DNA from: Blautia_A ammoniilytica
Lineage (GTDB): Bacteria; Bacillota; Clostridia; Lachnospirales; Lachnospiraceae
DNA length: 64,000 bases
Assembly (NCBI RefSeq): GCF_025566965.1
Contig: NZ_JAOQJL010000007.1
Location: 1-64,000, forward strand
Direction of reading: 5' to 3'
Both the position numbers and the translations under genes were made by a program. Positions within the stretch are counted from its first letter, which is position 1. Every line of letters begins with the position of its first letter. Under the pieces are notes generated by a model. The model searched no databases. It was not told the origin of the DNA and was given only the letters and a program-made list of their open reading frames with translations. Positions 15,559 to 24,775 of the stretch are shown here, piece after piece.

Positions 15559-17316
15559 TTAAAATGTCCCTCCTTCCACTTGATCAGCTGAACTCACATA
15601 ATCACTCCATAATCTTTGATAAAGTGGGCATTCTGATAAAAGCTCTTCCTGCCTGCCGCAGCCAACAATCTTTCCATTTTCCACCACAAGGATTTGATCA
15701 GCCTTCTGGATGGTCGCAAGACGATGAGCTACTACGATGAGGGTTTTTCCTTTTACAAGTTTACTGATAGCGTTTTGAATGAGATACTCATTTTCTGGAT
15801 CAGCATAGGCCGTGGCCTCATCAAGAATAATTACTCTTGCATTTTTTAGAATTGCCCTTGCGATAGTAATTCGCTGACGTTCTCCGCCAGAAAGTTTTCC
15901 TCCTGCGTCTCCGGCATTTGTATCATATCCGTTTTCCAACTTTACAATAAACTCATGACAGCAGGCAGCTTTTGCAGCAGCTACCACCTCATCGTCTGTC
16001 GCATCCGGTTTTCCGAGCCGGATGTTTTCACGGATACTTTCATCGAACAGAAAATTGTCCTGTGCAACATAACTGACTTCACCCATCAACTGTGCGAAAG
16101 GAATCTCTTTAATATTCTTTCCGCCAAAAATAACTTTTCCTTTTGTGGCGTCCCAAAAACCAGCCATGAGTTTTGCAATCGTTGATTTTCCGGAACCGGA
16201 AGGGCCGACAATTGCTGAAACAGTACCTGGTTTGATTTCAAAGGATACATTCTTCAGAACTTCCGTCTCGTTATAAGCGAAAGAAACATTTTCAAAGCGA
16301 TAGGCTGTTTCATCCAGTGCAACATTTTTTTCTGGACGTTTCAGTTCCGGTTTTTCAATAAAATCCCGTATTTGATCGAGGCAGGCTTTCACCATATTAA
16401 ATTGTTCAGAATATTTTCCTACTCGCATAAGCGGGGCAATAAATCCAATAGGAAGGATAATGCAAGTGATAAAATCTGATAATGGTAATGTTCCAGTCAT
16501 ATAAAGCCATGCGCCAATCGGAAGCGTTCCCAACAATGTTGTCGGCATTACAGCCTGAATGACTGCTGACCAAAGCCAACTCTGCTTCCACCATGCCAGA
16601 GTACTGTCATGGAAGAAGTTAATTGCACCTGTAAATTTACTATAAGAAGCACTTCCTTGATTAAATGCCTTAATAACCTCTATACCATTTACATACTCAA
16701 CCAGCGTACTGTTCATCGCATTTTGTGATTTCATATAAGTGGTACTTTTATTCACATAATCGTTCATCATTCCAATGTAACCCAAAAGTCCGAGGGGAAT
16801 TGTAATCAATGCAGCTAATCCCATGCGCCAGTCAAGAATAAATACCAGTAGTATACAGCATAGGGGAGCCACTACATTAGAGGTTATTTCAGGCATAAAA
16901 TGAGCCATCGAATCCTCTAATTTTGAAACTGTATCTGCCATCAAATTTTTGAAATTTCCGGTCGGCGTATCCAACATGACGCCCATTGGAACCCGAAGCA
17001 TTTTATCTGCGATTTTGCTACGGATATTTTTCAATATTTTATATGTAGCCTTATGCGACATAAAAGAGGATTGATATGTAAGCCACAGTTTTAATATTTG
17101 CCCGCCCAAAGCGACTGCAAACAAGATACATACATTTTGAATAGTAGCTGTTTTGTTAAATAGTTCCGCGACTAATAATGACACTGTAATAAAGGGGGCC
17201 ATCCCGAATAGTTCGCCCAGCGTTGCAAGAAAGGTTGAAAGATATAGTTGCTTTTTATTATTTCCTGCATAACTCAACAATTGCTGAATTGCTCCAGGTT
17301 TCGTTTTTTTCTTCAT
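15559..17316 (-). CDS. ABC transporter half-unit (permease + ATPase), partner of the preceding
   Basis: The protein has 585 residues with the same architecture as its neighbour: an N-terminal exporter-type membrane domain, then an ATPase with GPSGSGKST, LSGGERQRIT and VIILDEATAYADPEN. Both nucleotide sites look complete. It is the first transporter gene after the TetR gene, and AGGAGG precedes the ATG at 17316. Its leader contains a palindrome fitted to TetR binding. Low GC sets the whole block apart from the transfer genes on both sides, indicating separate acquisition. Confidence 0.85.
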   Translation of the reverse strand: MKKKTKPGAIQQLLSYAGNNKKQLYLSTFLATLGELFGMAPFITVSLLVAELFNKTATIQNVCILFAVALGGQILKLWLTYQSSFMSHKATYKILKNIRSKIADKMLRVPMGVMLDTPTGNFKNLMADTVSKLEDSMAHFMPEITSNVVAPLCCILLVFILDWRMGLAALITIPLGLLGYIGMMNDYVNKSTTYMKSQNAMNSTLVEYVNGIEVIKAFNQGSASYSKFTGAINFFHDSTLAWWKQSWLWSAVIQAVMPTTLLGTLPIGAWLYMTGTLPLSDFITCIILPIGFIAPLMRVGKYSEQFNMVKACLDQIRDFIEKPELKRPEKNVALDETAYRFENVSFAYNETEVLKNVSFEIKPGTVSAIVGPSGSGKSTIAKLMAGFWDATKGKVIFGGKNIKEIPFAQLMGEVSYVAQDNFLFDESIRENIRLGKPDATDDEVVAAAKAACCHEFIVKLENGYDTNAGDAGGKLSGGERQRITIARAILKNARVIILDEATAYADPENEYLIQNAISKLVKGKTLIVVAHRLATIQKADQILVVENGKIVGCGRQEELLSECPLYQRLWSDYVSSADQVEGGTF

Positions 17317-17330
17317 GAAAAATCCTCCTT

Positions 17331-17357
17331 AAATAGGTTAGCGAAAACTAACTATTT
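17331..17357 (-). promoter_or_regulatory. Palindromic operator candidate between tetR and the ABC genes
   Basis: AAATA-GTTAG and CTAAC-TATTT form an inverted repeat around CGAAAA, directly upstream of the first ABC gene's ribosome site. Its length and symmetry fit a TetR-family operator. A second palindrome upstream of tetR (18048-18062) has a different sequence. Confidence 0.5.
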
Positions 17358-17383
17358 GGCAAAAAATAAATGGCAAAAGCCAC

Positions 17384-18010
17384 TTATTTTAGTGGAAGCC
17401 CTAATACACCATACCAGCCATAGTGCTGGAATTTTATGATATTTTTTACATAATCCTCCGCCTTTTTATAAGGAACATCGTGCAAAACACACTCACATAG
17501 TGCAGTAATATATCCATGCGTCAAAATGTGTATTTCTATATCGTTTGGCAGACATTTCGCATATCCCGCTTCATATGCCGCCTTTACAAATAGGGCATTC
17601 TGTTTCGTATATTGAATTGTAATTTCTTCTATAAAGTTTTCGACGCGAGAACCTTTGCTGCATTTCAGCAAGAGTTGAAATTCCTCCAAATGCTCGTACA
17701 TATAGTTGACATATGTCATTGCCTGAACATATGACGCTTCAACAGAATCCCTTTCAATAGCTTCTCTAATTCCAACTTTATCGTAAGGTTCTGCATTATC
17801 CAGAAAATCTAATGTATAATGGTAAACATCTTCGATTAAGGCAAAAAACAACGCTTCTTTATCCTTAAAATGTCGATATATTGCACCTGTTGTAACCTTT
17901 GCAGCGGTAACAATATCTTTAAGCTGCGTTGCCTGAAAGCCTTTTTTTAGGAATTCCACTTTCGCACATTCCATAATTCGCTCTCTTGTCAAGTCGGAAC
18001 AGTAACTCAA
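17384..18010 (-). CDS. TetR/AcrR-family transcriptional regulator
   Basis: The protein has 208 residues. Residues 8-55 contain the TetR helix-turn-helix: RERIMECAKVEFLKKGFQAT, then VTTGAIYRHFKDKEALF. The rest is an all-helical ligand-binding and dimerisation domain. The start is TTG at 18010, with AGAAGGGAG at proper spacing. It is first in the cargo block, 67 bases before the ABC genes, and probably represses them via the palindrome in that gap, relieved by a transported ligand. Together with the DtxR gene at the other end, the block has two regulators. Confidence 0.85.
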   Translation of the reverse strand: MSYCSDLTRERIMECAKVEFLKKGFQATQLKDIVTAAKVTTGAIYRHFKDKEALFFALIEDVYHYTLDFLDNAEPYDKVGIREAIERDSVEASYVQAMTYVNYMYEHLEEFQLLLKCSKGSRVENFIEEITIQYTKQNALFVKAAYEAGYAKCLPNDIEIHILTHGYITALCECVLHDVPYKKAEDYVKNIIKFQHYGWYGVLGLPLK

Positions 18011-18047
18011 AATATTTTCTCCCTTCTCTGATAATCGCTTTATTTAA

Positions 18048-18062
18048 GATAATCTAATTATC
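18048..18062 (-). promoter_or_regulatory. Palindrome upstream of tetR
   Basis: GATAAT-CTA-ATTATC is a perfect 6-bp inverted repeat with a 3-base centre, 38 bases upstream of the TTG start. It is a candidate operator for TetR autoregulation or for the DtxR-type repressor, whose sites are typically AT-rich palindromes. Confidence 0.45.
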
Positions 18063-18134
18063 AAACCAAAATCAGAATAGCATATTTTTGTCTTGCTGTC
18101 AAGGGGACGATGCTTTTGTTATTATCATTATGTA

Positions 18135-18170
18135 CCCAGCCGCCTGTGCGGCTGGGCTTCTTCTTTTTTG
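18135..18170 (+). terminator. Intrinsic terminator between cargo and transfer region
   Basis: CCCAGCCGC (18135-18143) and GCGGCTGGG (18148-18156) form a perfect stem followed on the plus strand by a T-rich run. It separates the AT-rich cargo from the transfer genes and may also end the leftward transcript of the CHAP gene. Confidence 0.6.
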
Positions 18171-18176
18171 GAGCTG

Positions 18177-19988
18177 TTAACAGGCAGGTGTGCCATACCC
18201 GTAAATCTCATAGTATCCCACGGGATAGCTGTTCTGTCGCACGGAGTCGCCAGAGTTGCCCTCCACGGTGTAGACGCGGCCATTCTCCACCTTCTCCACA
18301 ATCCCCACATGGTCGGAAGAACCGTCTTGGCCTCCATCATCCCAGTCAAAAAAGATGATGTCGCCGGGGCGCGGCTCATAGCTGTTATCCTGCCACAGCC
18401 CACGCTCCTGGAACCAGGGAACACCCTGGGACGCGCAGGCCGCAAACTTCGGGATCACGCCGGCTTCGATATAACCGCACTCATTGGCGCACCAGCTTAC
18501 AAAGCAGGCGCACCATTCCACACGACTGCCAAAGCCGTACCAGCTCCAGTACGGTTCGCCGCCAACATTGCCCACCTGGGAGAGCGCCACCGTGACGATT
18601 TCGCCATCCCCTCCGGTAATGCCGTAAAGCACCTGGGACCAAAGGGAATTGTTCTCATCGGCTAAAAGTTCCGCCATCTGTTCCCGCTGGTCCTCGTTAA
18701 AGCCGAACTGGTTGGCCATTTCCTCCGCAGTCTTGTGGCTGACAGTGATATACAGATAGGTTTGCGTGACCGTGGTTTCCGTTTCCACGATATTGCCGTT
18801 GCCGTCATCGGATGTTTCAATCACTGTTTCCGTCTGGGTGGACGTGCTGGACGAGATCTCATTCATCTGCCAGAAGATGTCCTTTAACAGCTCTAGCTTC
18901 TCATCATCCATGGTGGCCACTTCCTGGGCGTTGTCCGAATCGGTGGTGGTTTTGACGGCGTAAACCGCCAATACCTCTTTCCACACAGCGCGGGAACCGG
19001 ACATCTCCAACACATCATAGCTGTGGGACGTCTTGATCTCATCCAGGTTCTCCTGGTAATCTGTATTGATCTCCTGTACAGCAGTCTGCATGGTCTGCCC
19101 GGTGCCGGAATCCTCGCCGGAAAAGAAAATCCCAAAGCAGGAGCCGATAATCATACCGATGAGGCAGATTACAATAATTACCAGCACGGCGATCCAGCCC
19201 CCGGCAGCGATGGCGGCAATCAGCGCCTTGGTGGCTGCAATGATGGCTTTCACCGCCGCAACCGTAGCCTTGACCGCTGCCTTTGCCGCAACTACCGCAG
19301 TTCGAGCCGCTATGCGGGCGGCATGAGCTGCAGCCCTGGCCGCCCGCGCCGTGGCCTGGGCAGTCCGCTGGGCAGCTTTAGCCGCCTGTTGGCTGGTCTT
19401 GATACTGGCCTTGGCAGTCTTTTCCGCCGTCTTAATGGATTTGCTGGTGGTTTTTATGGTTCCCTTGGCCGTGGAAGAAGCCTGCTTGATGTTTTTTCGG
19501 CCCCTGTCCACTGTCTTAATGCCTTTCTTGCCGCGGTCCAGGGTCTTGATGGCCCCGCGCTCCTGACGGACCGCCTTGGCCGGCTCGGAAACCGTATCGG
19601 CTGCCTGACGGCCACTCCAGCGTGTGGCGGGCTGCCCAGCCTGCTGAGCCGCCTGTTTCTCCGCTTGTTTTTTCGGCTGTTCGGCTGCGGCTTTCCGCTT
19701 TTGGATTTTCTCCTTGAGCTGGGAGATATTCTCCTTAGTCGTCTGAACCCCTCTGCGGCCCTGTTTATCAAACTGGTGAACCGCTTCATGGGTGACGTTA
19801 TCCACCCCAGCGGAAAGGCGGTCGGACGCATATTCACCAGGAGAGCTTTCCTCCGCATACAGGCTGTGGTCGGCCTTATCCTTGGTGCGGATATATGCCT
19901 CCTTCATCCGTTCAGAAGCAACCGCCGCTTTATCAATCGCTTTAATGCCTTTTTTCGCAGAAACTCTTGTTTTTATACCCTTGCCCAT
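18177..19988 (-). CDS. CHAP-domain cell-wall hydrolase of the conjugation machinery
   Basis: The protein has 603 residues. A basic N-terminal half contains an unusual Ala-rich, Lys/Arg-spaced helical stretch (about 165-265), then a membrane segment (IAVLVIIVICLIGMIIGSCF, about 268-290). The extracytoplasmic part ends in a CHAP domain with catalytic Cys in EWCACFVSWC (about 494) and His in SSDHVGIVEK (about 559). Such hydrolases open peptidoglycan for the transfer channel. The start at 19988 has an excellent GGAGG site. It heads the distal transfer genes next to sortase B. Confidence 0.88.
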   Translation of the reverse strand: MGKGIKTRVSAKKGIKAIDKAAVASERMKEAYIRTKDKADHSLYAEESSPGEYASDRLSAGVDNVTHEAVHQFDKQGRRGVQTTKENISQLKEKIQKRKAAAEQPKKQAEKQAAQQAGQPATRWSGRQAADTVSEPAKAVRQERGAIKTLDRGKKGIKTVDRGRKNIKQASSTAKGTIKTTSKSIKTAEKTAKASIKTSQQAAKAAQRTAQATARAARAAAHAARIAARTAVVAAKAAVKATVAAVKAIIAATKALIAAIAAGGWIAVLVIIVICLIGMIIGSCFGIFFSGEDSGTGQTMQTAVQEINTDYQENLDEIKTSHSYDVLEMSGSRAVWKEVLAVYAVKTTTDSDNAQEVATMDDEKLELLKDIFWQMNEISSSTSTQTETVIETSDDGNGNIVETETTVTQTYLYITVSHKTAEEMANQFGFNEDQREQMAELLADENNSLWSQVLYGITGGDGEIVTVALSQVGNVGGEPYWSWYGFGSRVEWCACFVSWCANECGYIEAGVIPKFAACASQGVPWFQERGLWQDNSYEPRPGDIIFFDWDDGGQDGSSDHVGIVEKVENGRVYTVEGNSGDSVRQNSYPVGYYEIYGYGTPAC

Positions 19989-20021
19989 GGGCTTCACCTC
20001 CTTCCCCGGGCGGGGCCGCCC

Positions 20022-20810
20022 TTATTCCTCCAGCAGCTTGGCGACAACCACCATCCGCCCGTTGGTTCGGGAATACTCGCAGGTGGAAAGGGTAATGAGC
20101 TGGTCGCCGTATTCCGCAGTCACGCCCGTGTCATAGAGCGCCAGTTCCTTGCACTTGGCAATAAACTCGTCAAAATCTTCTTCCTGTTCGGCCCGGACGA
20201 AGTGGTAATACTTGAAGCCTTGCTCTGAGTAGGCCACCGTCTTAAATGCGGCGATTACCTCATACTCGCCAAAGCTGTCCAGCGTATCAAAATGAATGGT
20301 CTTGTGGTCCTGGTAGAAATCCTCACTCTCGTACTTGCACAGATCGGAGAACATACTGCCGTTGTTCATGTGATGGCCGTACAGCATCAGATTGTCGGAA
20401 ATGCCGACGTCGCAGTTTTCCTGCATATAGGGCACCCCATAGCTGCTGTACGACTTATCAAAAGCGTGCTTCAGATAGAAGTTGGGGTTATCCTTGGTCT
20501 GCATGACGGGATAATCAATCCGGGTGCCGGGAATAGAAATCCAGCCCACCAAATCGCTGTTCTTGGCGTACACATCCGCATACTTTTCAAAAGCCGTGAG
20601 TTCTTCCGGCTCCTGGGCCGGGTCATCGGCCAGCTCCAGCGCGGGCAACTCCACATCTTCCTTGACCAGCCCGGCCACCTCGTCAAAGGCTTCGGCGCTT
20701 TGCTTTTGGTCCAGATATTCGCGGGCCAACATAGCCCCGGAGAAAAGGAACAGGGCGGCACAAAAGGCCGCCCCAGCGATCATCAGTCTGCTTTTCACTT
20801 TGTCACTCAT
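20022..20810 (-). CDS. srtB: Class B sortase
   Basis: The protein has 262 residues. An N-terminal membrane anchor (about 9-28) is followed by a spacer and the sortase B domain (about 75-260). Catalytic residues are visible: His146 in LYGHHMNN, Cys244 in TLSTCEYS and Arg252 in RTNGRMVV. The insertion between His and Cys is typical of class B. It probably anchors the large SpaA/thioester protein at 49486-53715, whose C-terminus carries TPKTGD, close to the SPxTG/PPxTG signals known for clostridial SrtB. It lies between the CHAP gene and a coiled-coil protein on the same strand. Confidence 0.92.
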   Translation of the reverse strand: MSDKVKSRLMIAGAAFCAALFLFSGAMLAREYLDQKQSAEAFDEVAGLVKEDVELPALELADDPAQEPEELTAFEKYADVYAKNSDLVGWISIPGTRIDYPVMQTKDNPNFYLKHAFDKSYSSYGVPYMQENCDVGISDNLMLYGHHMNNGSMFSDLCKYESEDFYQDHKTIHFDTLDSFGEYEVIAAFKTVAYSEQGFKYYHFVRAEQEEDFDEFIAKCKELALYDTGVTAEYGDQLITLSTCEYSRTNGRMVVVAKLLEE

Positions 20811-20827
20811 ATTTCACCCTCCTGTAC

Positions 20828-21580
20828 TTATCGTGCCTGTTCCTTGCTGGCCGCTTGGCGGCGCTGCCCGGCCTGGGCCGATCTCAACCCCTGCAGTTCG
20901 GTTTTCACCGATGAGCGCCCGCCATTGATTCGCTCCACCGTGAGCGCCATGTCGCGTTCCATTTCCGAAAACACCTTGCCGCAAGACAGCACAAAGCTCC
21001 GCAGCTTGGCAAGCACACCCTTATCCGCAGATAATTCCTTGCTTTCCTGGGGTTCCTTTCCCGTAAGGGCAAGCCCGGCGTTTTTGATGTGGCCACCCGC
21101 CTGGTGCAATTCTTCCCGCATGGAGTCCAGTCTCACAGCGAGTTGCCCCATGCTTTTTTCCGAATGGGCAAAGCCCCGTCCCATCCGGGAAAGAACTGAG
21201 GGGATGTGCAGGGCCTGGGCCGCATGGCACAGGGCAGAGCGCCCTTTTTCCCGGAAGGTCTGCACCATCTGCTTTGCAGATGAAATGAGGTTTTCCTTTG
21301 CCGTGGAAACCATCACTTTGGTCTGGCGGACTTTACCCTCCACAGTGTCCGCAAGCTGGGAGCACCGTGCGCGGATTCCCTTGTCGTGGAGCTTGCCCAC
21401 CTCCAGGCGCATTTCCTTCATTTCGTCCATCATCTGGGACAGCTTTTCTTCCATACCGTCGATATAGCCCACCAGGGCCTGTACTTCTTCCTTCTGCTTT
21501 TGAAGCCCGCTCTGTTCCAGAACGGAAATCAGGTCTATGATCTGCGGGTGGTCCCGCAACGTAAGAGCCGGTTCAGCCAT
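20828..21580 (-). CDS. Conserved ICE coiled-coil protein (DUF6674-like)
   Basis: The protein has 250 residues and is almost wholly helical and charged. Residues 35-75 form a likely coiled coil (KEEVQALVGYIDGMEEKLSQ), and more helices follow to the end. There is no signal peptide or membrane segment. The style matches a conserved hypothetical family seen in Tn1549-like elements beside sortase and VirB4 genes; the DUF number is from memory. GGAGG precedes the start. A role in the transfer apparatus is likely from context only. Confidence 0.6.
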   Translation of the reverse strand: MAEPALTLRDHPQIIDLISVLEQSGLQKQKEEVQALVGYIDGMEEKLSQMMDEMKEMRLEVGKLHDKGIRARCSQLADTVEGKVRQTKVMVSTAKENLISSAKQMVQTFREKGRSALCHAAQALHIPSVLSRMGRGFAHSEKSMGQLAVRLDSMREELHQAGGHIKNAGLALTGKEPQESKELSADKGVLAKLRSFVLSCGKVFSEMERDMALTVERINGGRSSVKTELQGLRSAQAGQRRQAASKEQAR

Positions 21581-21606
21581 TGTTCATTCCTCCATTCTCA
21601 AACGTA

Positions 21607-22011
21607 TCATCGCGCCGGTTCCGCCTGCTTTCTTACAGGGGGCAGCTCCCGGCAGTATTTCGGGTAACGGATTTTCACGCCTTCCATAAAGTAGGGGGCG
21701 AACTCGCAGCAGAACAAATCCTCCGGGGAATAGGCGTTGCTGTGCTCCGGGTCGGTATAGCCGTTCCAGAGATTAAAAGCAAGGCGGCACACCCGGACGG
21801 TGCCGCTGGTCTGCCAGCCGCCGTGCATACCATCCGGCTCGATACAGTCCTGCTTGAAGTCAAACATCTGGCGGATGTTTGACCGCGTTTCCGGGGCAAT
21901 CCCCATCACATAGAAAAAGGCCCGGTGGTAACAGTCGTTCCTCCGAGCCTCGCTCATCATATCCAAAAAGAAATCCCGGTGTTCCGGGGACGCAAAGCGA
22001 AGATTGCTCAT
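21607..22011 (-). CDS. Conserved ICE protein (DUF6075-like)
   Basis: The protein has 134 residues, soluble and aromatic-rich, with RNDCYHRAFFYVMGIAPETR in the first third and GYTDPEHSNAYSPEDLFCCE near the C-terminus. Its ATG overlaps the stop of the VirB4 gene (ATGA), so it is translationally coupled. The family is regularly found immediately after virB4 in this group of ICEs; no function is established. Confidence is high that it is a gene and moderate on the family number. Confidence 0.7.
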   Translation of the reverse strand: MSNLRFASPEHRDFFLDMMSEARRNDCYHRAFFYVMGIAPETRSNIRQMFDFKQDCIEPDGMHGGWQTSGTVRVCRLAFNLWNGYTDPEHSNAYSPEDLFCCEFAPYFMEGVKIRYPKYCRELPPVRKQAEPAR

Positions 22012-24365
22012 ACCGGCACCTCTTCGCCGCCGAATACGCCTTCACCGGGCTTGGTCGTCATCAGGGCATAGAGCTTGGTGTCACGGGGGAATCGGTTGAT
22101 GAACGGCACCAGGGCGCTGCCATACCGGATGAGGCCGCAGCCAGCGTCCGCATTGGTGACATAGCTCATCTGCTCGTTGGAGATATTGAGGAGCTTCGCC
22201 AGCTTTGCCCGGTCGGACGCCGCCTGGTTCAGCATGACGATAAACTCCGAGTTAGAGAGCATGGTGCTGGCCTGGACGGAATCCAAAAGGTACTCCACGT
22301 TCTGGGTGATAGCAGTCGGGTAGGCCCCACGCTTTCTAAACTGCCTCCATGCGGAATTAAAGAAAATGCCGCTTTGCTCATTCTCAAACATCACATGGAA
22401 CTCGTCGATGAACACATGGGTGCGCTTGCCCCGTTTCCAGTTGAGGGTGACGCGGTTGAGGATCGTATCGGTGATGACCAGGGAACCGGCAGGCTTTAGC
22501 TGCTCGCCCAGGCCGTGGATGTCGAACACCACATAGGGCTTGTTCAAATCCACCGTGCTTTCCCGGCCAAAGATGTCCAGGGAACCGGTGGTGTAAAGCT
22601 CCAGGGAAAGGGCGATCTCCCTGGCCTTATCCTCCGGCTGCTCCAGCAGTTTTTGACGCAGGTCGCAGAGGGTAGCCACCCTCCCGGCATTCTCCGCCTC
22701 CGGGTACACCAGGGCGGTGCAGCGGTCGATGATGGATTTATGCTGCGGCCCCACGCCGCGCTTGTCGATCTGCTCGATGAGGGACATGACAAACTGGCTC
22801 TTTTCCACGATGGGGTTTTGCTCACCGTAGCCCTCCACCATATACATGGCGTTGAGGCGGTCCTTGCCGCCTGCCACCAGATGGGCCACCGTCGCTTTCT
22901 CCCGGCCCAGGGCTTTGACGAGTGCGCCAAATTCTCCCTCCGGGTCACAGATCAGGATGTCGTCATTTGCGTAATCTGGGTGGAGCATAAGAAACGCGAT
23001 CAGCTCCTTGGCGCTGAAGGACTTGCCCGCGCCGGGGACGCCCAGCAGGAAGGCCGACTGGTTCAAAAGGTTCGCCTTGTTGCACATGATGAGGTTGTGG
23101 GAAATGGCGTTCTCTCCAAAGTAAATGCCGCCCTTATCCTGGATCTCCTGGACCTTGAAGGGGATGAATACGGCCAGGGATTCCGTGGTGAGGGTACGGA
23201 AGGCGTTGATTTTCCGCACCCCGATGGGCAGGGCGGTGTTCAGGCCATCAAGCTGCTGGAACTTGAGCACCGCAAGCTGGCACATGTGCTTTCGCGCCAC
23301 GGAAAGCACCGCTTCGGTATCGCTGTCAAGCTGCTCCTTGGTGTCGGCGGTGATGGCCAGGGTCATCACCGCGAACATCATCCTCTGGTCGCGGGTGGTG
23401 AGGTCATCCAAAAACTCCTTGCTTTCCTTGCGCTGCAATTCCATATCGTAGGGGACCACAGCAGAGAAGTTGTTGTTGGCGTTCTGGCGGCGCTGCCAGT
23501 TGGTGATGTTGGTTTCCACACCCAGCAGGCGGTTTTCCACCTCCCGCACGGCCTCATCCGTGGGAACCGGCACAATGTCGATGGAGAACATCAGATTTCG
23601 GTTGAAATCGGTAAGCTCCGTCACCATGTTATCCTTAATATAAGAGGCGTAGTCTTTGAGGAACAGCACCCGGCAGAACTTGCCGCCCAGCTTCAGATAG
23701 TCGCTCTTTTTTTCGATCCCGTCCGGGCAGATATAGTCCTTGAAGCTGTGGCCCCGCTTCATCATTTCACGGGCATTGAAAACAAACTCGGATTCCTCGC
23801 CTTGGCGGTAGAAGTCGTGCAGGATACGCAGGCGCTCGGTGGCGTCCAGCTCCACGCACTTGGAGCCAAGGGCCGCAAAGTGGGAAATCAGGTCGGCTCC
23901 CACACGAGAAAAATAGGCGCGGGCCTCCTCAATATCCTTCTTCACCACGGAGATGGTGATATACTTTTCCTGCATAATGCCGTTGGCTCCGGTGGCTTTA
24001 TCCAGCAGCATTTGGTTATATTCCCCCCGGTACTCATCCCGGAAATCCCCCTGCATGGGCATGAGGATGGACGTTTCAAAGTTGGCCTGATTCATACGGC
24101 GGTTATTGATGGTGATTTTCGTCACCGCACCGGAATCCAGGGAATTGAGCAGCTCCGAATAGGTGAGGAACATGGATTCCTTGTCCTCGCGGCTGGCCAC
24201 CAGATAGTTGATGTCGCTGAATTTATAGGTTTTGGAGAACTTGTTCCCCACAAGGAAGATGCCGTCCGGCCAGATACGGCGGACGGGGATCACATCCTGC
24301 ACCTTCCGGGGGACGGTGTAACGCTCCTTTTCCTGCTTGGACATGGTTTTGATGGTCTTAATCAT
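22008..24365 (-). CDS. virB4: VirB4-type conjugation ATPase
   Basis: The protein has 785 residues. An N-terminal domain of about 400 residues is followed by the RecA-like motor domain. The Walker A GVPGAGKSFSAKE lies at about residue 445, and the Walker B HVFIDEFHVMFE at about residue 640. It belongs to the VirB4/TraE group that powers pilus assembly and DNA transfer at the inner membrane. The start overlaps the end of prgI by 8 bases, indicating coupling. An antisense open frame of 624 codons here is a shadow caused by high GC. Confidence 0.95.
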   Translation of the reverse strand: MIKTIKTMSKQEKERYTVPRKVQDVIPVRRIWPDGIFLVGNKFSKTYKFSDINYLVASREDKESMFLTYSELLNSLDSGAVTKITINNRRMNQANFETSILMPMQGDFRDEYRGEYNQMLLDKATGANGIMQEKYITISVVKKDIEEARAYFSRVGADLISHFAALGSKCVELDATERLRILHDFYRQGEESEFVFNAREMMKRGHSFKDYICPDGIEKKSDYLKLGGKFCRVLFLKDYASYIKDNMVTELTDFNRNLMFSIDIVPVPTDEAVREVENRLLGVETNITNWQRRQNANNNFSAVVPYDMELQRKESKEFLDDLTTRDQRMMFAVMTLAITADTKEQLDSDTEAVLSVARKHMCQLAVLKFQQLDGLNTALPIGVRKINAFRTLTTESLAVFIPFKVQEIQDKGGIYFGENAISHNLIMCNKANLLNQSAFLLGVPGAGKSFSAKELIAFLMLHPDYANDDILICDPEGEFGALVKALGREKATVAHLVAGGKDRLNAMYMVEGYGEQNPIVEKSQFVMSLIEQIDKRGVGPQHKSIIDRCTALVYPEAENAGRVATLCDLRQKLLEQPEDKAREIALSLELYTTGSLDIFGRESTVDLNKPYVVFDIHGLGEQLKPAGSLVITDTILNRVTLNWKRGKRTHVFIDEFHVMFENEQSGIFFNSAWRQFRKRGAYPTAITQNVEYLLDSVQASTMLSNSEFIVMLNQAASDRAKLAKLLNISNEQMSYVTNADAGCGLIRYGSALVPFINRFPRDTKLYALMTTKPGEGVFGGEEVPV

Positions 24366-24771
24366 GCTTGGCCTCCTTCCGTTTGCTAAAGTGTTTCGGC
24401 TCCTTCCGGCGCTTCTTGCCGGGCCGCCCGGTTTGCAGCTCCTCGATGGTATCTTTCAGGGCCGCATAGTAGTAGTTGCTGTCCTCGAACTTAAACTCCT
24501 TCGGCTCCAGCATTTCCGAGCGCAGCCACGCCCAGATAAATTGTTCCGCCGTCATACCGTGATAGGTGATGAACCCCAGCATGGCAAAGGGGGCCGCCCC
24601 CAAAATGCACATCCAGGACAGGGTTTCCACCCCAAAGTAGGGGCGCAGGATAAAGTAAAGGCCCACGGCCACGCTGCAGGCGAGGACAGAAAAGATGAAC
24701 TGCCGCATACTCAGCCCGAAAAACATGGATTCGGTGTAGTTGCGGATTTCCCGGTTGATCTTGACTTCCAA
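24358..24771 (-). CDS. prgI: PrgI-family membrane protein (VirB3-like)
   Basis: The protein has 137 residues and two adjacent membrane segments (about 23-42 and 49-68), then a cytoplasmic tail rich in Lys and Arg. The N-terminal VKINREIRNYTES and the central FITYHGMTAEQFIWAWLRSE are typical of PrgI proteins, which sit upstream of VirB4 and are thought to fill the VirB3 position. The start is TTG, with GAGGTG close before it; no ATG is available in the right place. Confidence 0.88.
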   Translation of the reverse strand: MEVKINREIRNYTESMFFGLSMRQFIFSVLACSVAVGLYFILRPYFGVETLSWMCILGAAPFAMLGFITYHGMTAEQFIWAWLRSEMLEPKEFKFEDSNYYYAALKDTIEELQTGRPGKKRRKEPKHFSKRKEAKHD

Positions 24772-24775
24772 AATA

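Noticed and set aside
22515..24389. 624-codon plus-strand open frame opposite virB4
   Set aside because: Shadow frame in GC-rich DNA; the minus strand has clear VirB4 motifs, and the plus-strand text has no family features or ribosome site.
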